Assembly (NCBI GenBank): GCA_016936665.1
Contig: JAFGXI010000022.1
Span: forward strand, 1 to 46,547
Reading direction: 5' to 3'
Source: Bacteroidales bacterium
GTDB taxonomy: Bacteria > Bacteroidota > Bacteroidia > Bacteroidales > JAFGXI01
DNA: 46,547 bases
In this document: piece after piece, positions 32,768 to 42,505 of the stretch
Layout of the letters: every line of letters starts with the position of its first letter
Position numbering within the stretch: the stretch's first letter is position 1
Program-made: the position numbers and the translations under genes
Notes under the pieces: generated by a model
Seen by the model: the letters and a program-made list of their open reading frames with translations, nothing else
Database searches by the model: none
Told to the model about the DNA's origin: nothing

Positions 32768-34467
32768 TATTGTATGCCAAAATCTTTATTATTTACAAAA
32801 TCGAAATCTTTGTAATACAAAATATCAAGAATTTTTTTTGTTTTAACAACATCCAACCAAAAATGAGGATGTGTTTTAGATATTTCTTTAAAGGATATTG
32901 TATTTCCGTTAATCACTTCATTAAACAAAGGATTATATTTTTCGAGTATTAACTTAGCGTGTAATCGAAAACGTCTATCTTTTGAGAAAAGGTTATAATC
33001 CATTCCTGAACGACGAATGATTATGTTAAGTAGTTTTAGATATTTATTATTTTTCCCTATTATTTTATTCATTTTTTGATCTGGAATAGATGCCAATTTT
33101 ACATTGTTTTTTTTAATAATATTAGTTAAAACTTTTCTATCGTAAAAGAAATCTGGTTTCCATTTCATAGCTACATCGAATGCAAAAGGGTAATATAGAT
33201 AGAAAAAAGGCTTTGTTCTATTCAACGACTCTAGACCGCCATTAGGTGATTGTTTATTTAATAACGACATATGAACTTGCCGAATTAGGCTAAAGTTGTC
33301 TAGATGCTCATATTCATTATAAAATTTTGATAATGCATTCGAGAAGTTAGCAAAATCATGGTCTGAAAACCACTTTTTAAATAATGATTTGCTAGTGTCT
33401 ATTGTAAAAGATTTGCCGATAAACTTTTTAATTCTAAAAATATTTTTATAAGGGATAGATAATTTTTCCTTTGATAAATATTCTGTAAGAAATTCTTGTC
33501 GTTTTTCAAGAGATATTTTTTCGAATTTTTCCCATATATTACTATCATTACTAACAATAAATCCATTGCCCCCACATATTAAATTATCAAATTCAGGAGC
33601 TTGTTCAATTGGATTTTTAAAAACTTGATTCCCAGATAATGGATTATTTCTGATATCTAAAAGTAACCTACTATCGAAATTGCCTTTTGTACTTCTCAAA
33701 TTATAATTTCGAAATTTAAACAGCTTAGCGATTTTGTCTGCATTTTTGTGTGAAACTGCGGTAAACAATTTATGAGGTTTTTTTTCGCCAATTGTAATAC
33801 CTAGCAAATTTAAATTGTGTTTATAGGAAAATAATGGTACTAAACGCGAATCTAAGCCTCCGCTATTTCCAAATGCAAATTTCTTATTAGGGAATTTCTT
33901 TTTCAAAAAAGAAAATAATTCATCAAATGAAGTTTCTAATTGTTTAGAAGCGTCTTCAAGCGTAATATTTTCTTGTGGTTTTTGTTTTATATTCCAGTAT
34001 TTAGTAATCGAGTGTTTTTTATTGCTCCAATCAAACACAACTTTTGTTGCTGCTGGAACATAGTAAATGTTTTTCAAAAATGTAATTCCTTCTTGGGGTA
34101 TTCGATGAAAATATAATTGTTCTTTTACCCTTTCTGTGTCTACATTGATTTCGTTAAGATTTAAAAGCACTACTATTTTCCAGAATGAATTACTAATAAT
34201 AAATGTGTGATCCTTAATATAGTAGTATACAGCTCTTTGGCCTAGTTTGTCGTTGATAATTGTAAATGTATTTTTGCTAGTATTTACGTCTATTTTATTG
34301 AATACCCCTTTGTTCAATTCTATGTCTTTATAGTTAAATACATCATCTAACAAATAGCCATCCATAATAGAGATAATATTATTTTCAATAGATACTTCGC
34401 CCTCAAATGTAACTGAGTTAAATTCTTGAAAATTTTCAAAATTGATATTTGAAACAATATATTCCAT
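32767..34467 (-). CDS. Asparagine-synthetase-like protein without the glutaminase cysteine
   Basis: AsnB-type enzymes build amides by ATP-dependent adenylation of a carboxylate. The 566-residue protein keeps the C-terminal PP-loop SGGLDSR (residues 202-208) and the following synthetase fold, but the N-terminus begins MEYIVSN, so the Cys2 nucleophile of class II glutamine amidotransferases is missing. It may therefore use free ammonia or another amine, or be a ligase for an amino compound. The N-terminal half still resembles the GATase domain (ISIMDGYLL, INDKLGQRAVYY). It shares a one-base overlap with the Asp/Glu racemase. The acceptor carboxylate could be a uronic acid or an amino acid. Confidence 0.85.
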   Translation of the reverse strand: MEYIVSNINFENFQEFNSVTFEGEVSIENNIISIMDGYLLDDVFNYKDIELNKGVFNKIDVNTSKNTFTIINDKLGQRAVYYYIKDHTFIISNSFWKIVVLLNLNEINVDTERVKEQLYFHRIPQEGITFLKNIYYVPAATKVVFDWSNKKHSITKYWNIKQKPQENITLEDASKQLETSFDELFSFLKKKFPNKKFAFGNSGGLDSRLVPLFSYKHNLNLLGITIGEKKPHKLFTAVSHKNADKIAKLFKFRNYNLRSTKGNFDSRLLLDIRNNPLSGNQVFKNPIEQAPEFDNLICGGNGFIVSNDSNIWEKFEKISLEKRQEFLTEYLSKEKLSIPYKNIFRIKKFIGKSFTIDTSKSLFKKWFSDHDFANFSNALSKFYNEYEHLDNFSLIRQVHMSLLNKQSPNGGLESLNRTKPFFYLYYPFAFDVAMKWKPDFFYDRKVLTNIIKKNNVKLASIPDQKMNKIIGKNNKYLKLLNIIIRRSGMDYNLFSKDRRFRLHAKLILEKYNPLFNEVINGNTISFKEISKTHPHFWLDVVKTKKILDILYYKDFDFVNNKDFGIQ

Positions 34468-34468
34468 G

Positions 34469-35632
34469 CTATGAATTTTTAATAACCATTTGGTAAACTT
34501 CGAAAGTTGTTTTTGCTACTGATATTGGATGCCATCTTTTTTGTGCTTTTTCAGCAGCAAAAGTTCCCATTTTTTTTGCTTCGTCGATATGATTTAAGAA
34601 ATACATGAGTTTTTCTGTAATTTGCTGTGTATTTCCGGGCTCAATTAAAAAGCCGGTTTTCCCCTCTTCAACCAAATACGGAATACCGCCTACCATGCTG
34701 CCAATTACAGGTTTACCGATGGCTTGTGCTTCTGCCATTGGCATTCCAAACGACTCAAAATTCGATGGTAAAACAACGCATAAAGATTTAGCCATCTCGT
34801 TTGCTACTTCTTTTGGTGCTAATTGCCCTAAAAAATGTATTCTATTTTTAATACCTACATTTTCAATATATGCTCGGATCTCCTTAAAGTACAGATTATT
34901 TTCGGGCGTTTGAGTTGCTATAGAAAGACTTAAATGATCAATTTTTTCAATTGCTTGGATTAATTCAAGGACTCTTTTCCTCGCAGAAAGTGCTCCGACA
35001 TAAAGTACTTTCGATTCCCATTTTAGTTGATAACTATCAAAAAACTCAGGAGCCAGAGCATTATCTATTAAAAATGTATTCTCTTTTTTTAAAAATCTTT
35101 GCAAATCGGCAACTGTTGTTGGAGATACACCAATTGCAAATTTCATATTCTTATTGACTTTTTCTTCGAAATAACGCTTGACTATGTATTTGTAATTTTT
35201 CTTATAACTTTTTAATTCGTTTACAATTTCACCATGACTAGTTATAATGTTCGGAAATCTACTTTTAACTGCGGATAAACCGTCTGTTTGCCTGCCTTGA
35301 CCGTGAACAATATCGGGTTTTAGCCGGTTTAATTTCTTTTGTACTTTAAGGTTATCAAAATAGTTTAGAGTTAACTTTCTAAAAGTTTTTTCAGTAGATT
35401 TTAGCAAATGGTAATGCACATTTTGGTATGTAAACTCTACGTCATTTCTTACGTTGGAGGTTAAGGAAATTACATGAACTTCATTATTTTCAAGTTGAGC
35501 TAAACCAAATGCTAAGTTTGCTACCCAAGGGTGAGGATGGACCTGCTTGTGGGCTAAGGGCTCATAAGGCAAAAGCATTTTAAATGTAGTTCCAGAAGGA
35601 ATAGTTAATGCACTAAGTATGGCTATTTTCAT
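34469..35632 (-). CDS. Glycosyltransferase family 4
   Basis: The 387 residues form a GT-B transferase. The acceptor half starts KIAILSALTIPSG, and the donor half has the GT4 signature FESFGMPMAEAQAIGKPVIG (the E-x7-E motif) at about residues 295-315, followed by GTV-like GGIPYLVEEGKTGFLI. It would add a sugar to the repeat unit on the inner leaflet. The start overlaps the polymerase gene by 20 bp, showing tight coupling. The sugar is not predictable. Confidence 0.9.
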   Translation of the reverse strand: MKIAILSALTIPSGTTFKMLLPYEPLAHKQVHPHPWVANLAFGLAQLENNEVHVISLTSNVRNDVEFTYQNVHYHLLKSTEKTFRKLTLNYFDNLKVQKKLNRLKPDIVHGQGRQTDGLSAVKSRFPNIITSHGEIVNELKSYKKNYKYIVKRYFEEKVNKNMKFAIGVSPTTVADLQRFLKKENTFLIDNALAPEFFDSYQLKWESKVLYVGALSARKRVLELIQAIEKIDHLSLSIATQTPENNLYFKEIRAYIENVGIKNRIHFLGQLAPKEVANEMAKSLCVVLPSNFESFGMPMAEAQAIGKPVIGSMVGGIPYLVEEGKTGFLIEPGNTQQITEKLMYFLNHIDEAKKMGTFAAEKAQKRWHPISVAKTTFEVYQMVIKNS

Positions 35633-36917
35633 TTTTTTGAAATTCTTGCAATGTAAACTTAAATAGTAAAAATGTATACGAAGACATTATTGTTATGAAA
35701 ATAAACCCTCTTGTGGAAAAATAGTTTGATGAGAATCCATGAAGAAGTCCAAAAATTGGAATACCAATTAAAGCAATAGCAACCGATTTCAAAAAAGGGT
35801 CATTGACTTTTTTAAATATTTTTTTTCCTAAAAGAAATGATTTATAGAGATTTAATAACCAAAATATTAAACCAAGATAACCGGTAACAATAACAATGTT
35901 TTGATAAGTTGCATCGCCAACTACAGCAATAGGATTTTTATAATACTTCCATTTTTTTTCACCTTCTTCTGGTTTATAATAAACAAATCCAACACCGAAA
36001 ATGGGGTGGTTTAGTAATATATACTCCATCTTTGTTCCAATCATTTCTCCTCTTACTTGCGACGAACTTCCATCTTCACCTACATTCTCAATTTCATCTG
36101 AAAATCTCTCAGTTATTGAACTTGCTCTAAAGTGAAAAATATTTATTAAAATAATGAAAGAAAGCACAATGCCAATAAGGCCAAGAAAAACGTATAGGAG
36201 AAAATTTTGAATTTTTGACCTGTTATGATAAGCTAAAACTACTAAAATTGATACTAATGATGCAGTTATAGAACCTTTTGATACAGACACAAAAAATGCA
36301 GCGATAAAAACTAACAATATAAAATAATTTAAAATCGGATTTGAATTGGATGCAGGATATAATATTCTACCTAAAATTAAAAGCATAGCTATAGGTATTA
36401 CGTTAAAGCCGGGATGATTTACCCTAAAAACGCCATGATCCCATGATCCTGATGAAGCTGGTAAAACCGTTCCAGTAGCAAACTGAAAAAAATAAACTAG
36501 AACATTTAATAATCCAATAATAATGATGATTTGGGTAAACAAACGAAATTGTTCGCGAGTTCTAATTATTGTGATAATTGGAAAAAAAAGAAAAAGAGTA
36601 TAATAATTTTTAAATCCATCAATAATTGATTTAATGGAACCTTCCATAAGTACTAAGTTTTTTACCAATTCGAATAAAAAAAGCAGTATAAAAAAATAAA
36701 TGTATTTTGTAGGGGTTATAGAGTAGTTAACTTTTAGTCTTTTAAATACTAGAGTTGCAATAAGTAAATATATCATTAGAGCAAGTCCTTCTGTAATATT
36801 AAAGACTGGCGTAGGAATGGAAAAGTTGTACCAAGTTAAGCCAAATGTATAAGTCCCTCCAACTACAATGAATATACTTAGTAAAATTATATTAATATTT
36901 AGGCCTTTAAAAATCAC
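35613..36917 (-). CDS. O-antigen/capsule polymerase (Wzy-like)
   Basis: The 434-residue protein has about 11 membrane helices and no large catalytic domain, as expected for Wzy. The large periplasmic loop near residues 280-330 carries RGEMIGTKMEYILLNHPIFGVG, comparable to the O-antigen-ligase family motif with GHN-type context in FGVGFVYYK. The start is a GTG at 36915-36917. It lies with Wzx and several glycosyltransferases, which fits a Wzx/Wzy-dependent pathway. It is a different gene from the ligase-like one at 20108. Confidence 0.83.
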   Translation of the reverse strand: MIFKGLNINIILLSIFIVVGGTYTFGLTWYNFSIPTPVFNITEGLALMIYLLIATLVFKRLKVNYSITPTKYIYFFILLFLFELVKNLVLMEGSIKSIIDGFKNYYTLFLFFPIITIIRTREQFRLFTQIIIIIGLLNVLVYFFQFATGTVLPASSGSWDHGVFRVNHPGFNVIPIAMLLILGRILYPASNSNPILNYFILLVFIAAFFVSVSKGSITASLVSILVVLAYHNRSKIQNFLLYVFLGLIGIVLSFIILINIFHFRASSITERFSDEIENVGEDGSSSQVRGEMIGTKMEYILLNHPIFGVGFVYYKPEEGEKKWKYYKNPIAVVGDATYQNIVIVTGYLGLIFWLLNLYKSFLLGKKIFKKVNDPFLKSVAIALIGIPIFGLLHGFSSNYFSTRGFIFITIMSSYTFLLFKFTLQEFQKNENSHT

Positions 36918-36920
36918 AAT

Positions 36921-37961
36921 TTACAATAATGCATTAATTTGATTTGCTAATTTATCGGGAGAGAAAGTTTCGCCTATATATTGTCGTAATTCCTCATTTT
37001 TATTAATCCGTAAGGAATCATTTTTAATCCAAAATTTGGTTAATTTTTGTATGTTATTGAAATCTTTTATAAAAGGTATTTCTACATCTTTAAAAACAAG
37101 ATCAATATCTTTTCTATACTCAATTAAAGGTAAAATCCCAGAACCAATACAATCAAAAATTCTAACATGTAAGCCATTTATAACACCCGGATTAGCGTCT
37201 ATAGGGTATATTTTTGAAGCATTCATTATTATATTAACTGTCTCAAAAGGCAGGTAAGATTTATTGAGAGTAAAGTACTGTTCTAATTCCGGAAAATAAT
37301 TGAACCATTTATACCAAGACTTATCTCCATAAATTTTCAAGTTAAAATCTTTAAAAGCGTCTAAAAACATTGCTCTTTTATAGCCCCAAGTATCGTGGTA
37401 TTGACGCCCTATAAAAACAATATCCGAGCCCCATTCATTAATGTCATCTTCAGAAACATTGATTTTATAATTTAATTTTTCGGAAAAGCCCGGAATAAAA
37501 TAGTGAACGTTCCTCGCACCCATAATTTTCATTTGTTCCATCCAGTAAGAATCTGGAGAAAGAATAGTTTTACCCTCGAGAATTGCAGCTAAATTGTCGG
37601 GTCTATTATGAATAAATAATGGATAGTCTCCCAGAAAAAATATAGTATGTGCCTTAGAGTTAAAGTACTGAACTGTCTTCTTTGTTAGTTTTTGCTCATT
37701 ATATGTTAGAACGATGTCGGGTTTAAAATCATCAAATATTTCTATGTATTTTTGATTTACTTTATTATTTATTTGCTCAATACGCTTCCACTTGTACTTC
37801 TGTGGTAATTTAAATAAATATTTATTTAGAGTTTTGTCTGAGTTACTCAATAAAGAATTAAAATCTATATGCTTTAGTTCGTAACCTAGTATTTCTAATA
37901 TATTTTTAAAATTATCTAATAAAGTATAGTTATTGGGGAAAAGCAATAAGACTTTTTTCAT
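36921..37961 (-). CDS. CgeB-like glycosyltransferase
   Basis: The 346 residues match the GT-B family related to CgeB (glycosyl transferases group 1_2): an N-terminal half with VLLLFPNNYTLLDNF and a C-terminal half with SDIVFIGRQYHDTWGYKRAM (about 185), KIYGDKSWYKW (about 210) and GLHVRIFDCIGSGILPLIEY (about 263), the last being a family signature. It is predicted to act in the cytoplasm on a polysaccharide intermediate. It shares a 4-bp overlap with the wzx gene. Confidence 0.82.
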   Translation of the reverse strand: MKKVLLLFPNNYTLLDNFKNILEILGYELKHIDFNSLLSNSDKTLNKYLFKLPQKYKWKRIEQINNKVNQKYIEIFDDFKPDIVLTYNEQKLTKKTVQYFNSKAHTIFFLGDYPLFIHNRPDNLAAILEGKTILSPDSYWMEQMKIMGARNVHYFIPGFSEKLNYKINVSEDDINEWGSDIVFIGRQYHDTWGYKRAMFLDAFKDFNLKIYGDKSWYKWFNYFPELEQYFTLNKSYLPFETVNIIMNASKIYPIDANPGVINGLHVRIFDCIGSGILPLIEYRKDIDLVFKDVEIPFIKDFNNIQKLTKFWIKNDSLRINKNEELRQYIGETFSPDKLANQINALL

Positions 37962-39415
37962 TTTTTCATTTTAGATTTTACAAAAACAACCGCTTTGTAT
38001 ATATACGGACTCATCAAAAGTATAAATATTAATTCTAAAATTATAGACGTTTTTAAATCTGAAAAGTTTATTAATAGGTAATTCTTTGACAGATAATCCA
38101 GTACAATTATATAAGCTAGAGTTATGGTTGCAGGCAACATTATTTTAGCAAAATGATGAGTAAATTCCAGCAATGTTTTATGAATCTGTTTGTAAACTAT
38201 TTTAAGCATAATGACATCATATAGAAGATAAGCAACTACAGAAGATAAAGCAACACCTACAATGTTAAATCCCATTTTAATGAGTAAGACACTCAAACTT
38301 ACTTTAATAATTCCAGAAATTAAGAATGATATCGCTGTGTATTTTTGCTTGTTTAGCACAAATAATGCGTTGGACGAGAAGTTTGTTAACAGAAAAAAAT
38401 AAATCGCAAAAATATTAATTTGGGCAGCAAGTATCCCCTCTTGGTACTGGGGCAAAAACACATCGACTAAGTATGGAAGAGCAACTATCCCAATGCCCAT
38501 AGCTACAGTTAATGTTTTACTAAAAAACTCTTGAGGAAGTATTACATGTCGTTTAATGATGTGGATGTTTACTTTGCTACCATATTCTTCGTTTAATTGG
38601 GTAAATAATACAATTGACAAAGAACCTACCATTAACCTTAGCGGACTGGCTATAAAAGAACTTAAACTATATAAGCCCACGTCTTTAAAAGATAACATAG
38701 AAGCAATAATAAGCCTATCTATACTAACAAAAATAATAGAAGTGATGCTCACTAAAAATATAGGAAAGGCAGAAACTACCATCTGTTTAAACAAATTTAT
38801 ATCCCAATATAATTTATAGTCGAATGGTCTTTTGAAGTAAAAATAAACACTAACGGCAAGATTGGCAATAAACACACCTATAAGAAGGGCATTAAACCCA
38901 TAAAAATAAACTAAAGGTATTGTTAGTAGTAGCCCGACACCATTAATGACTTTCTGCCAAGTAATTTGCCCATATTTATTGAGCCCTTTACTCATGATGT
39001 TGCCGAAAGCAGTGGGGATACCAATTAAAAATAAACCTCCTACTAAGTACAAACTGTTTCTAAATAATATATTATCGACAAAAAGATACGCATACGTAAC
39101 TATAAAAATTGTAGAGATAATGCGCATAGCTAATGAATAAGTAAAGACAATATTTGCCATGTTCATGGCTTCTGCTTCTTGTCCTTCTTTTTTCAAATAA
39201 ATATAATCTCTTCTCATCACTATTGGCAGGCTTAACATTAAAATTACGGAATAGCCAGAAATTACAAATGCGGTCTGCCATACTCCATATTCTTCAGGGC
39301 CAAGGTATAATGCAAAAAAGTACCCAGAAACAATACTTGTAACCGTAAAAAAAACATTTCCCGTTAAAAGTTGAAAAAAGCTTTTAAAAACTTTATTTAT
39401 AAGGGTTTGTTGCAT
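37958..39415 (-). CDS. wzx: Polysaccharide flippase (Wzx-like)
   Basis: The 485-residue protein has about 12-14 membrane helices and the pattern of the MATE/MOP flippase superfamily: an N-terminal QLLTGNVFFTVTSIVSGYFF helix and the FALYLGPEEYGVWQ motif (about 32-46). It would move lipid-linked repeat units to the periplasm. It overlaps the preceding gene by one base and the CgeB-like gene by 4 bp. Family assignment is secure; the exact role (Wzx versus RfbX subgroup) cannot be resolved. Confidence 0.9.
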   Translation of the reverse strand: MQQTLINKVFKSFFQLLTGNVFFTVTSIVSGYFFALYLGPEEYGVWQTAFVISGYSVILMLSLPIVMRRDYIYLKKEGQEAEAMNMANIVFTYSLAMRIISTIFIVTYAYLFVDNILFRNSLYLVGGLFLIGIPTAFGNIMSKGLNKYGQITWQKVINGVGLLLTIPLVYFYGFNALLIGVFIANLAVSVYFYFKRPFDYKLYWDINLFKQMVVSAFPIFLVSITSIIFVSIDRLIIASMLSFKDVGLYSLSSFIASPLRLMVGSLSIVLFTQLNEEYGSKVNIHIIKRHVILPQEFFSKTLTVAMGIGIVALPYLVDVFLPQYQEGILAAQINIFAIYFFLLTNFSSNALFVLNKQKYTAISFLISGIIKVSLSVLLIKMGFNIVGVALSSVVAYLLYDVIMLKIVYKQIHKTLLEFTHHFAKIMLPATITLAYIIVLDYLSKNYLLINFSDLKTSIILELIFILLMSPYIYKAVVFVKSKMKK

Positions 39416-40758
39416 TAAAACTCTAATTTGTTTATTATCTCTTCAACATATGTATTAATCACTTCTTCATTAGAATTGAACAAGTCTGTGTAATTAACGT
39501 CTAAAGAGTACTTTTTTATTTTATAAATAAACTGTTCTAGTTTTTGACGGTTAGGCTGAAATGTTTCAGCTTGTTCGATAGCAGCTTCAATATCGTATAA
39601 AGAATTGACGTCCAGAGTTAAGCCATGACCTCTAAAAAACGATTTGCCTAAAGTGATAACAGCTTTATTGTATAGCAATGCTTCGAAACCAACACTTGAG
39701 TTGATAACAATAATGGCATTTGCTTTTTTCATAATTTCGTGGCTATTTACAAACGGATGTATTATTTTAGTTCTGTCGAGCTGACTAATTCGTTTAATGT
39801 CTTTAACTTTTGAAAAACCTCTAGCGTGCGGGTGTTCTTTAATAATTAGATTGTATTCTGTAGGAATAAATCTGGAAACGATATCAATAATATCTGCCTG
39901 ATTTAAAAATGGTAAGCCTCTTAATGTTAACTGCGAATCTTTTGGATAATGCATGGGCATGTAAAAAAATGGCTTTTCGTCGAGAACAGAAGTATTACAA
40001 TAATGATTCTTTGATAAAAAACGATTTTTTACTCTACTAATAAAACGTTGGATAATAAATTTAGTTGTTTTAGTGCTATCCGATTTATAGCTGATTCGTT
40101 TAATAAGTTTGAGAATCCATATGCCTTTAAAATGTACATCTCTTTCTTTAGGGTCTGCCCATAATATGGGTCGTTTTTCAATAATATTATGTATGTATTT
40201 TTCAATCCAATCTTTTTCAGACTCAGGAATTGATTCAATTTCTTTAGGGATATTAAAAAAACGTTCTTCAGAATCGGTAATAAAAACACGATTGTTTAGG
40301 TTGGTAATCCCTGAAAAATAGATCTTGCCGCCTTGCGCTTTTGCATAAACACGAAACATATTTAAATCGATCTCATCCCCCGCAAAAGTCATGTATTTTT
40401 TAGCCTTTGGTAAATGTAAGATGCCCTTTACAGCTTCAATTTTTTTAGCGGTTAATATCTGTCCGTCTTTATCGCTTAAGTCGTGAAAAATTTTTTGGGT
40501 TCTATAGAGCGAACTATAATTAAAAAATCCAAGACTTTTTACAAACTGAATGCTTTCTTCGATATTGTATTGCTCCTTTATTTTAGGCAAAACAATAATA
40601 TCTTTTAGGTGCTTTTCGTCTACAAAATCAGAAACCTCAGTATTAACAGTAAATAACTGAACTGTGATATTCTTTTGATTAAAAGCATCTTTTATTTTAA
40701 TAAAAAATTGAATGGCTTCAGGTGTGGCTCCTATATGTAAACAAAGGTCGTATATCAT
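39415..40758 (-). CDS. KpsC/KpsS-like capsule polysaccharide transferase
   Basis: The 447-residue protein contains the Capsule_synth family pattern in its C-terminal half: LIIKEHPHARGF (about 310) and AIIVINSSVGFEALLYNKAV (about 355). That family includes the Kdo transferases that build the capsule lipid anchor. The N-terminal half is a nucleotide-sugar-like domain of unclear detail. It overlaps neighbours by 1 and 4 bp. Whether it adds Kdo or another sugar is not clear, because a KpsMTED export system is absent from the window. Confidence 0.8.
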   Translation of the reverse strand: MIYDLCLHIGATPEAIQFFIKIKDAFNQKNITVQLFTVNTEVSDFVDEKHLKDIIVLPKIKEQYNIEESIQFVKSLGFFNYSSLYRTQKIFHDLSDKDGQILTAKKIEAVKGILHLPKAKKYMTFAGDEIDLNMFRVYAKAQGGKIYFSGITNLNNRVFITDSEERFFNIPKEIESIPESEKDWIEKYIHNIIEKRPILWADPKERDVHFKGIWILKLIKRISYKSDSTKTTKFIIQRFISRVKNRFLSKNHYCNTSVLDEKPFFYMPMHYPKDSQLTLRGLPFLNQADIIDIVSRFIPTEYNLIIKEHPHARGFSKVKDIKRISQLDRTKIIHPFVNSHEIMKKANAIIVINSSVGFEALLYNKAVITLGKSFFRGHGLTLDVNSLYDIEAAIEQAETFQPNRQKLEQFIYKIKKYSLDVNYTDLFNSNEEVINTYVEEIINKLEF

Positions 40759-41777
40759 AGGGTGTAAGGGAATATTTCCAGACCATGGATTGCATTTCTA
40801 ATATCTTTGCTGATCTGAAACGATTTAATCATTTTGTTTTTGGTGTTGTCGTATACCATAATTGTAGCAGGTGATGTTCCCGAAATGATGATATTTTTAT
40901 CTTCTGTCCAACATAAACCACGTCCCCAACCTGCAACAGCTTTTTCCTTTTGGTCGGGAATATATTCTAGATTGTCTTCGTTAAAGCTAATGCCTTTAAA
41001 GCGTTTTTTAACAGTTCCAGTTTTGCTGGCAATGATAAGCTCTTCTTTTTTGGTGCTATTGTATATGATATGTTTGTCATCGAAGTTTAATACATTGTGT
41101 GTAACAAGAGGTATTACAGCATTTAGCTCCAGTTGATTATTTACAATTTTAAATTGAAAGTTGGATAAAGTTCCAGACATACATAAGGCATCCTTGTCAA
41201 ATGATATCGTATTTATATGTATTCGGTTGGCTTTGTTAGAGGTGCCTTTAATTTGTTTTGTTTTATTAGGGTCAAAAATATTTAGTTTATAATTTGTACG
41301 CTTTCTAAAAACAAAAAGCGGGTTTAAATAATATTTATTTAAAAACCTGTAGATAATATTCTTTTTATATTGCATTCTTAAAGAGTCTATTGCATAGCCT
41401 TTAACAAACGATTTACTAGCAAGGTCAAATTCAAGAACAGCGTCGTAACCGGAAGAAACAAGATATAATTGCTCGTTGTGCACTTCCATTTCATGAATAT
41501 CGTCTAGATACTCATTTGTGTAAGTGTTTATTAGCTCTAGATTCTTGTCGAACTCAAGCAATTTAAAGCCACTTCCTATATAAATATGCTCATTATAAAA
41601 AGCAATACCTCGTAAGCCACGTTGCCCACCACGGCCATTAAAACTAATATCACTGTCGTTCCATTGTAAAGTTTTAACAATGGTTTCGTTTTCAAGGTCG
41701 ATAAGATACAGGTAGCCATGTACCTCATTTTCTTGAGATGTTCGTATGATAGAGCTAGCGAGAACTTTTGGTAACAT
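40755..41777 (-). CDS. Beta-propeller-like protein in the polysaccharide locus
   Basis: The 340 residues lack a signal peptide and membrane segments. They contain repeated strands of WD/NHL-like type (GIAFYNEHIYIGSG, EMEVHNEQLYLVSSG, LCWTEDKNIIISG), so the fold is probably a six- or seven-bladed propeller. Proteins of this kind are sometimes linked to glycosyltransferases (DUF4915-like), but I could not confirm the family. It lies 11 bp after the methyltransferase gene and overlaps the KpsS-like gene by 4 bp, so it belongs to the locus. The function is unknown; sugar recognition is possible. Confidence 0.62.
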   Translation of the reverse strand: MLPKVLASSIIRTSQENEVHGYLYLIDLENETIVKTLQWNDSDISFNGRGGQRGLRGIAFYNEHIYIGSGFKLLEFDKNLELINTYTNEYLDDIHEMEVHNEQLYLVSSGYDAVLEFDLASKSFVKGYAIDSLRMQYKKNIIYRFLNKYYLNPLFVFRKRTNYKLNIFDPNKTKQIKGTSNKANRIHINTISFDKDALCMSGTLSNFQFKIVNNQLELNAVIPLVTHNVLNFDDKHIIYNSTKKEELIIASKTGTVKKRFKGISFNEDNLEYIPDQKEKAVAGWGRGLCWTEDKNIIISGTSPATIMVYDNTKNKMIKSFQISKDIRNAIHGLEIFPYTL

Positions 41778-41788
41778 GTTTATGGAAC

Positions 41789-42505
41789 TTATTTAAGTTT
41801 TAAACAAAATTCTAATTGTGATGAAGGCTCGCCCTTGTAATTATAGTATAATTTTCTAGCTATTCTCTTTAAAAACCAATCGTAACGGGCATTAAAGTCG
41901 AAATTATGCGAGCGAATAAGTTCTTCTTCGAATCCAAAATGAAGGAAATTTTGTCTGAAAACATCAAAATCATATTTAATCTGGTGACCATCTAATTCAA
42001 ACTCTTCACCACATTTTGGACAAACTTTATAAGTAAATTTTAGTTTATATGGAACGGCACCAATTAATTTGCCACCCGGTTTTAATAAAGCTATAATATT
42101 AGGCACAACTATTTTTAACTCATCTTCTGTAAAATGCTCTAATACATGACTTAGCATAATGGTGTCATATTTCTTATCAAATTGCTTGGTCTCTGCTAAA
42201 TCGAAAACAAAAAAATCGGCATTTTTAATGCCCTTTTGTTCGAATTCTTCTCGTGTTACTTCCACATTTTTGGGTGAAATATCTGCGCCACTAACAGATT
42301 TAAAAAAGCCTGATAAAGCCTGAAGTGTAATACCGCTACCAAAACCTATTTCCAGAATATTATCATCTTTGATTAGTTGATGTTTTAAGAGGTATTTTAC
42401 TAAGTGGTACGTGGGGTCATTCTTTCCTGCCCTTTTACCGTATAAATCTCTTTGTTCGACTTGGTAATAACCCCATAAATTAGGATCGTTTGTTTTATTG
42501 TGCAT
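41789..42505 (-). CDS. SAM-dependent methyltransferase
   Basis: The 238-residue class I methyltransferase has motif I LEIGFGSG (about residues 50-57), motif II ADISPKN (about 74), LSHVLEHF (about 115) and a CPKCGEEF cysteine pair near residue 162, perhaps a zinc knuckle. It could O-methylate a sugar of the repeat unit. The start overlaps the GNAT gene by 11 bp. The natural substrate cannot be predicted. Confidence 0.87.
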   Translation of the reverse strand: MHNKTNDPNLWGYYQVEQRDLYGKRAGKNDPTYHLVKYLLKHQLIKDDNILEIGFGSGITLQALSGFFKSVSGADISPKNVEVTREEFEQKGIKNADFFVFDLAETKQFDKKYDTIMLSHVLEHFTEDELKIVVPNIIALLKPGGKLIGAVPYKLKFTYKVCPKCGEEFELDGHQIKYDFDVFRQNFLHFGFEEELIRSHNFDFNARYDWFLKRIARKLYYNYKGEPSSQLEFCLKLK

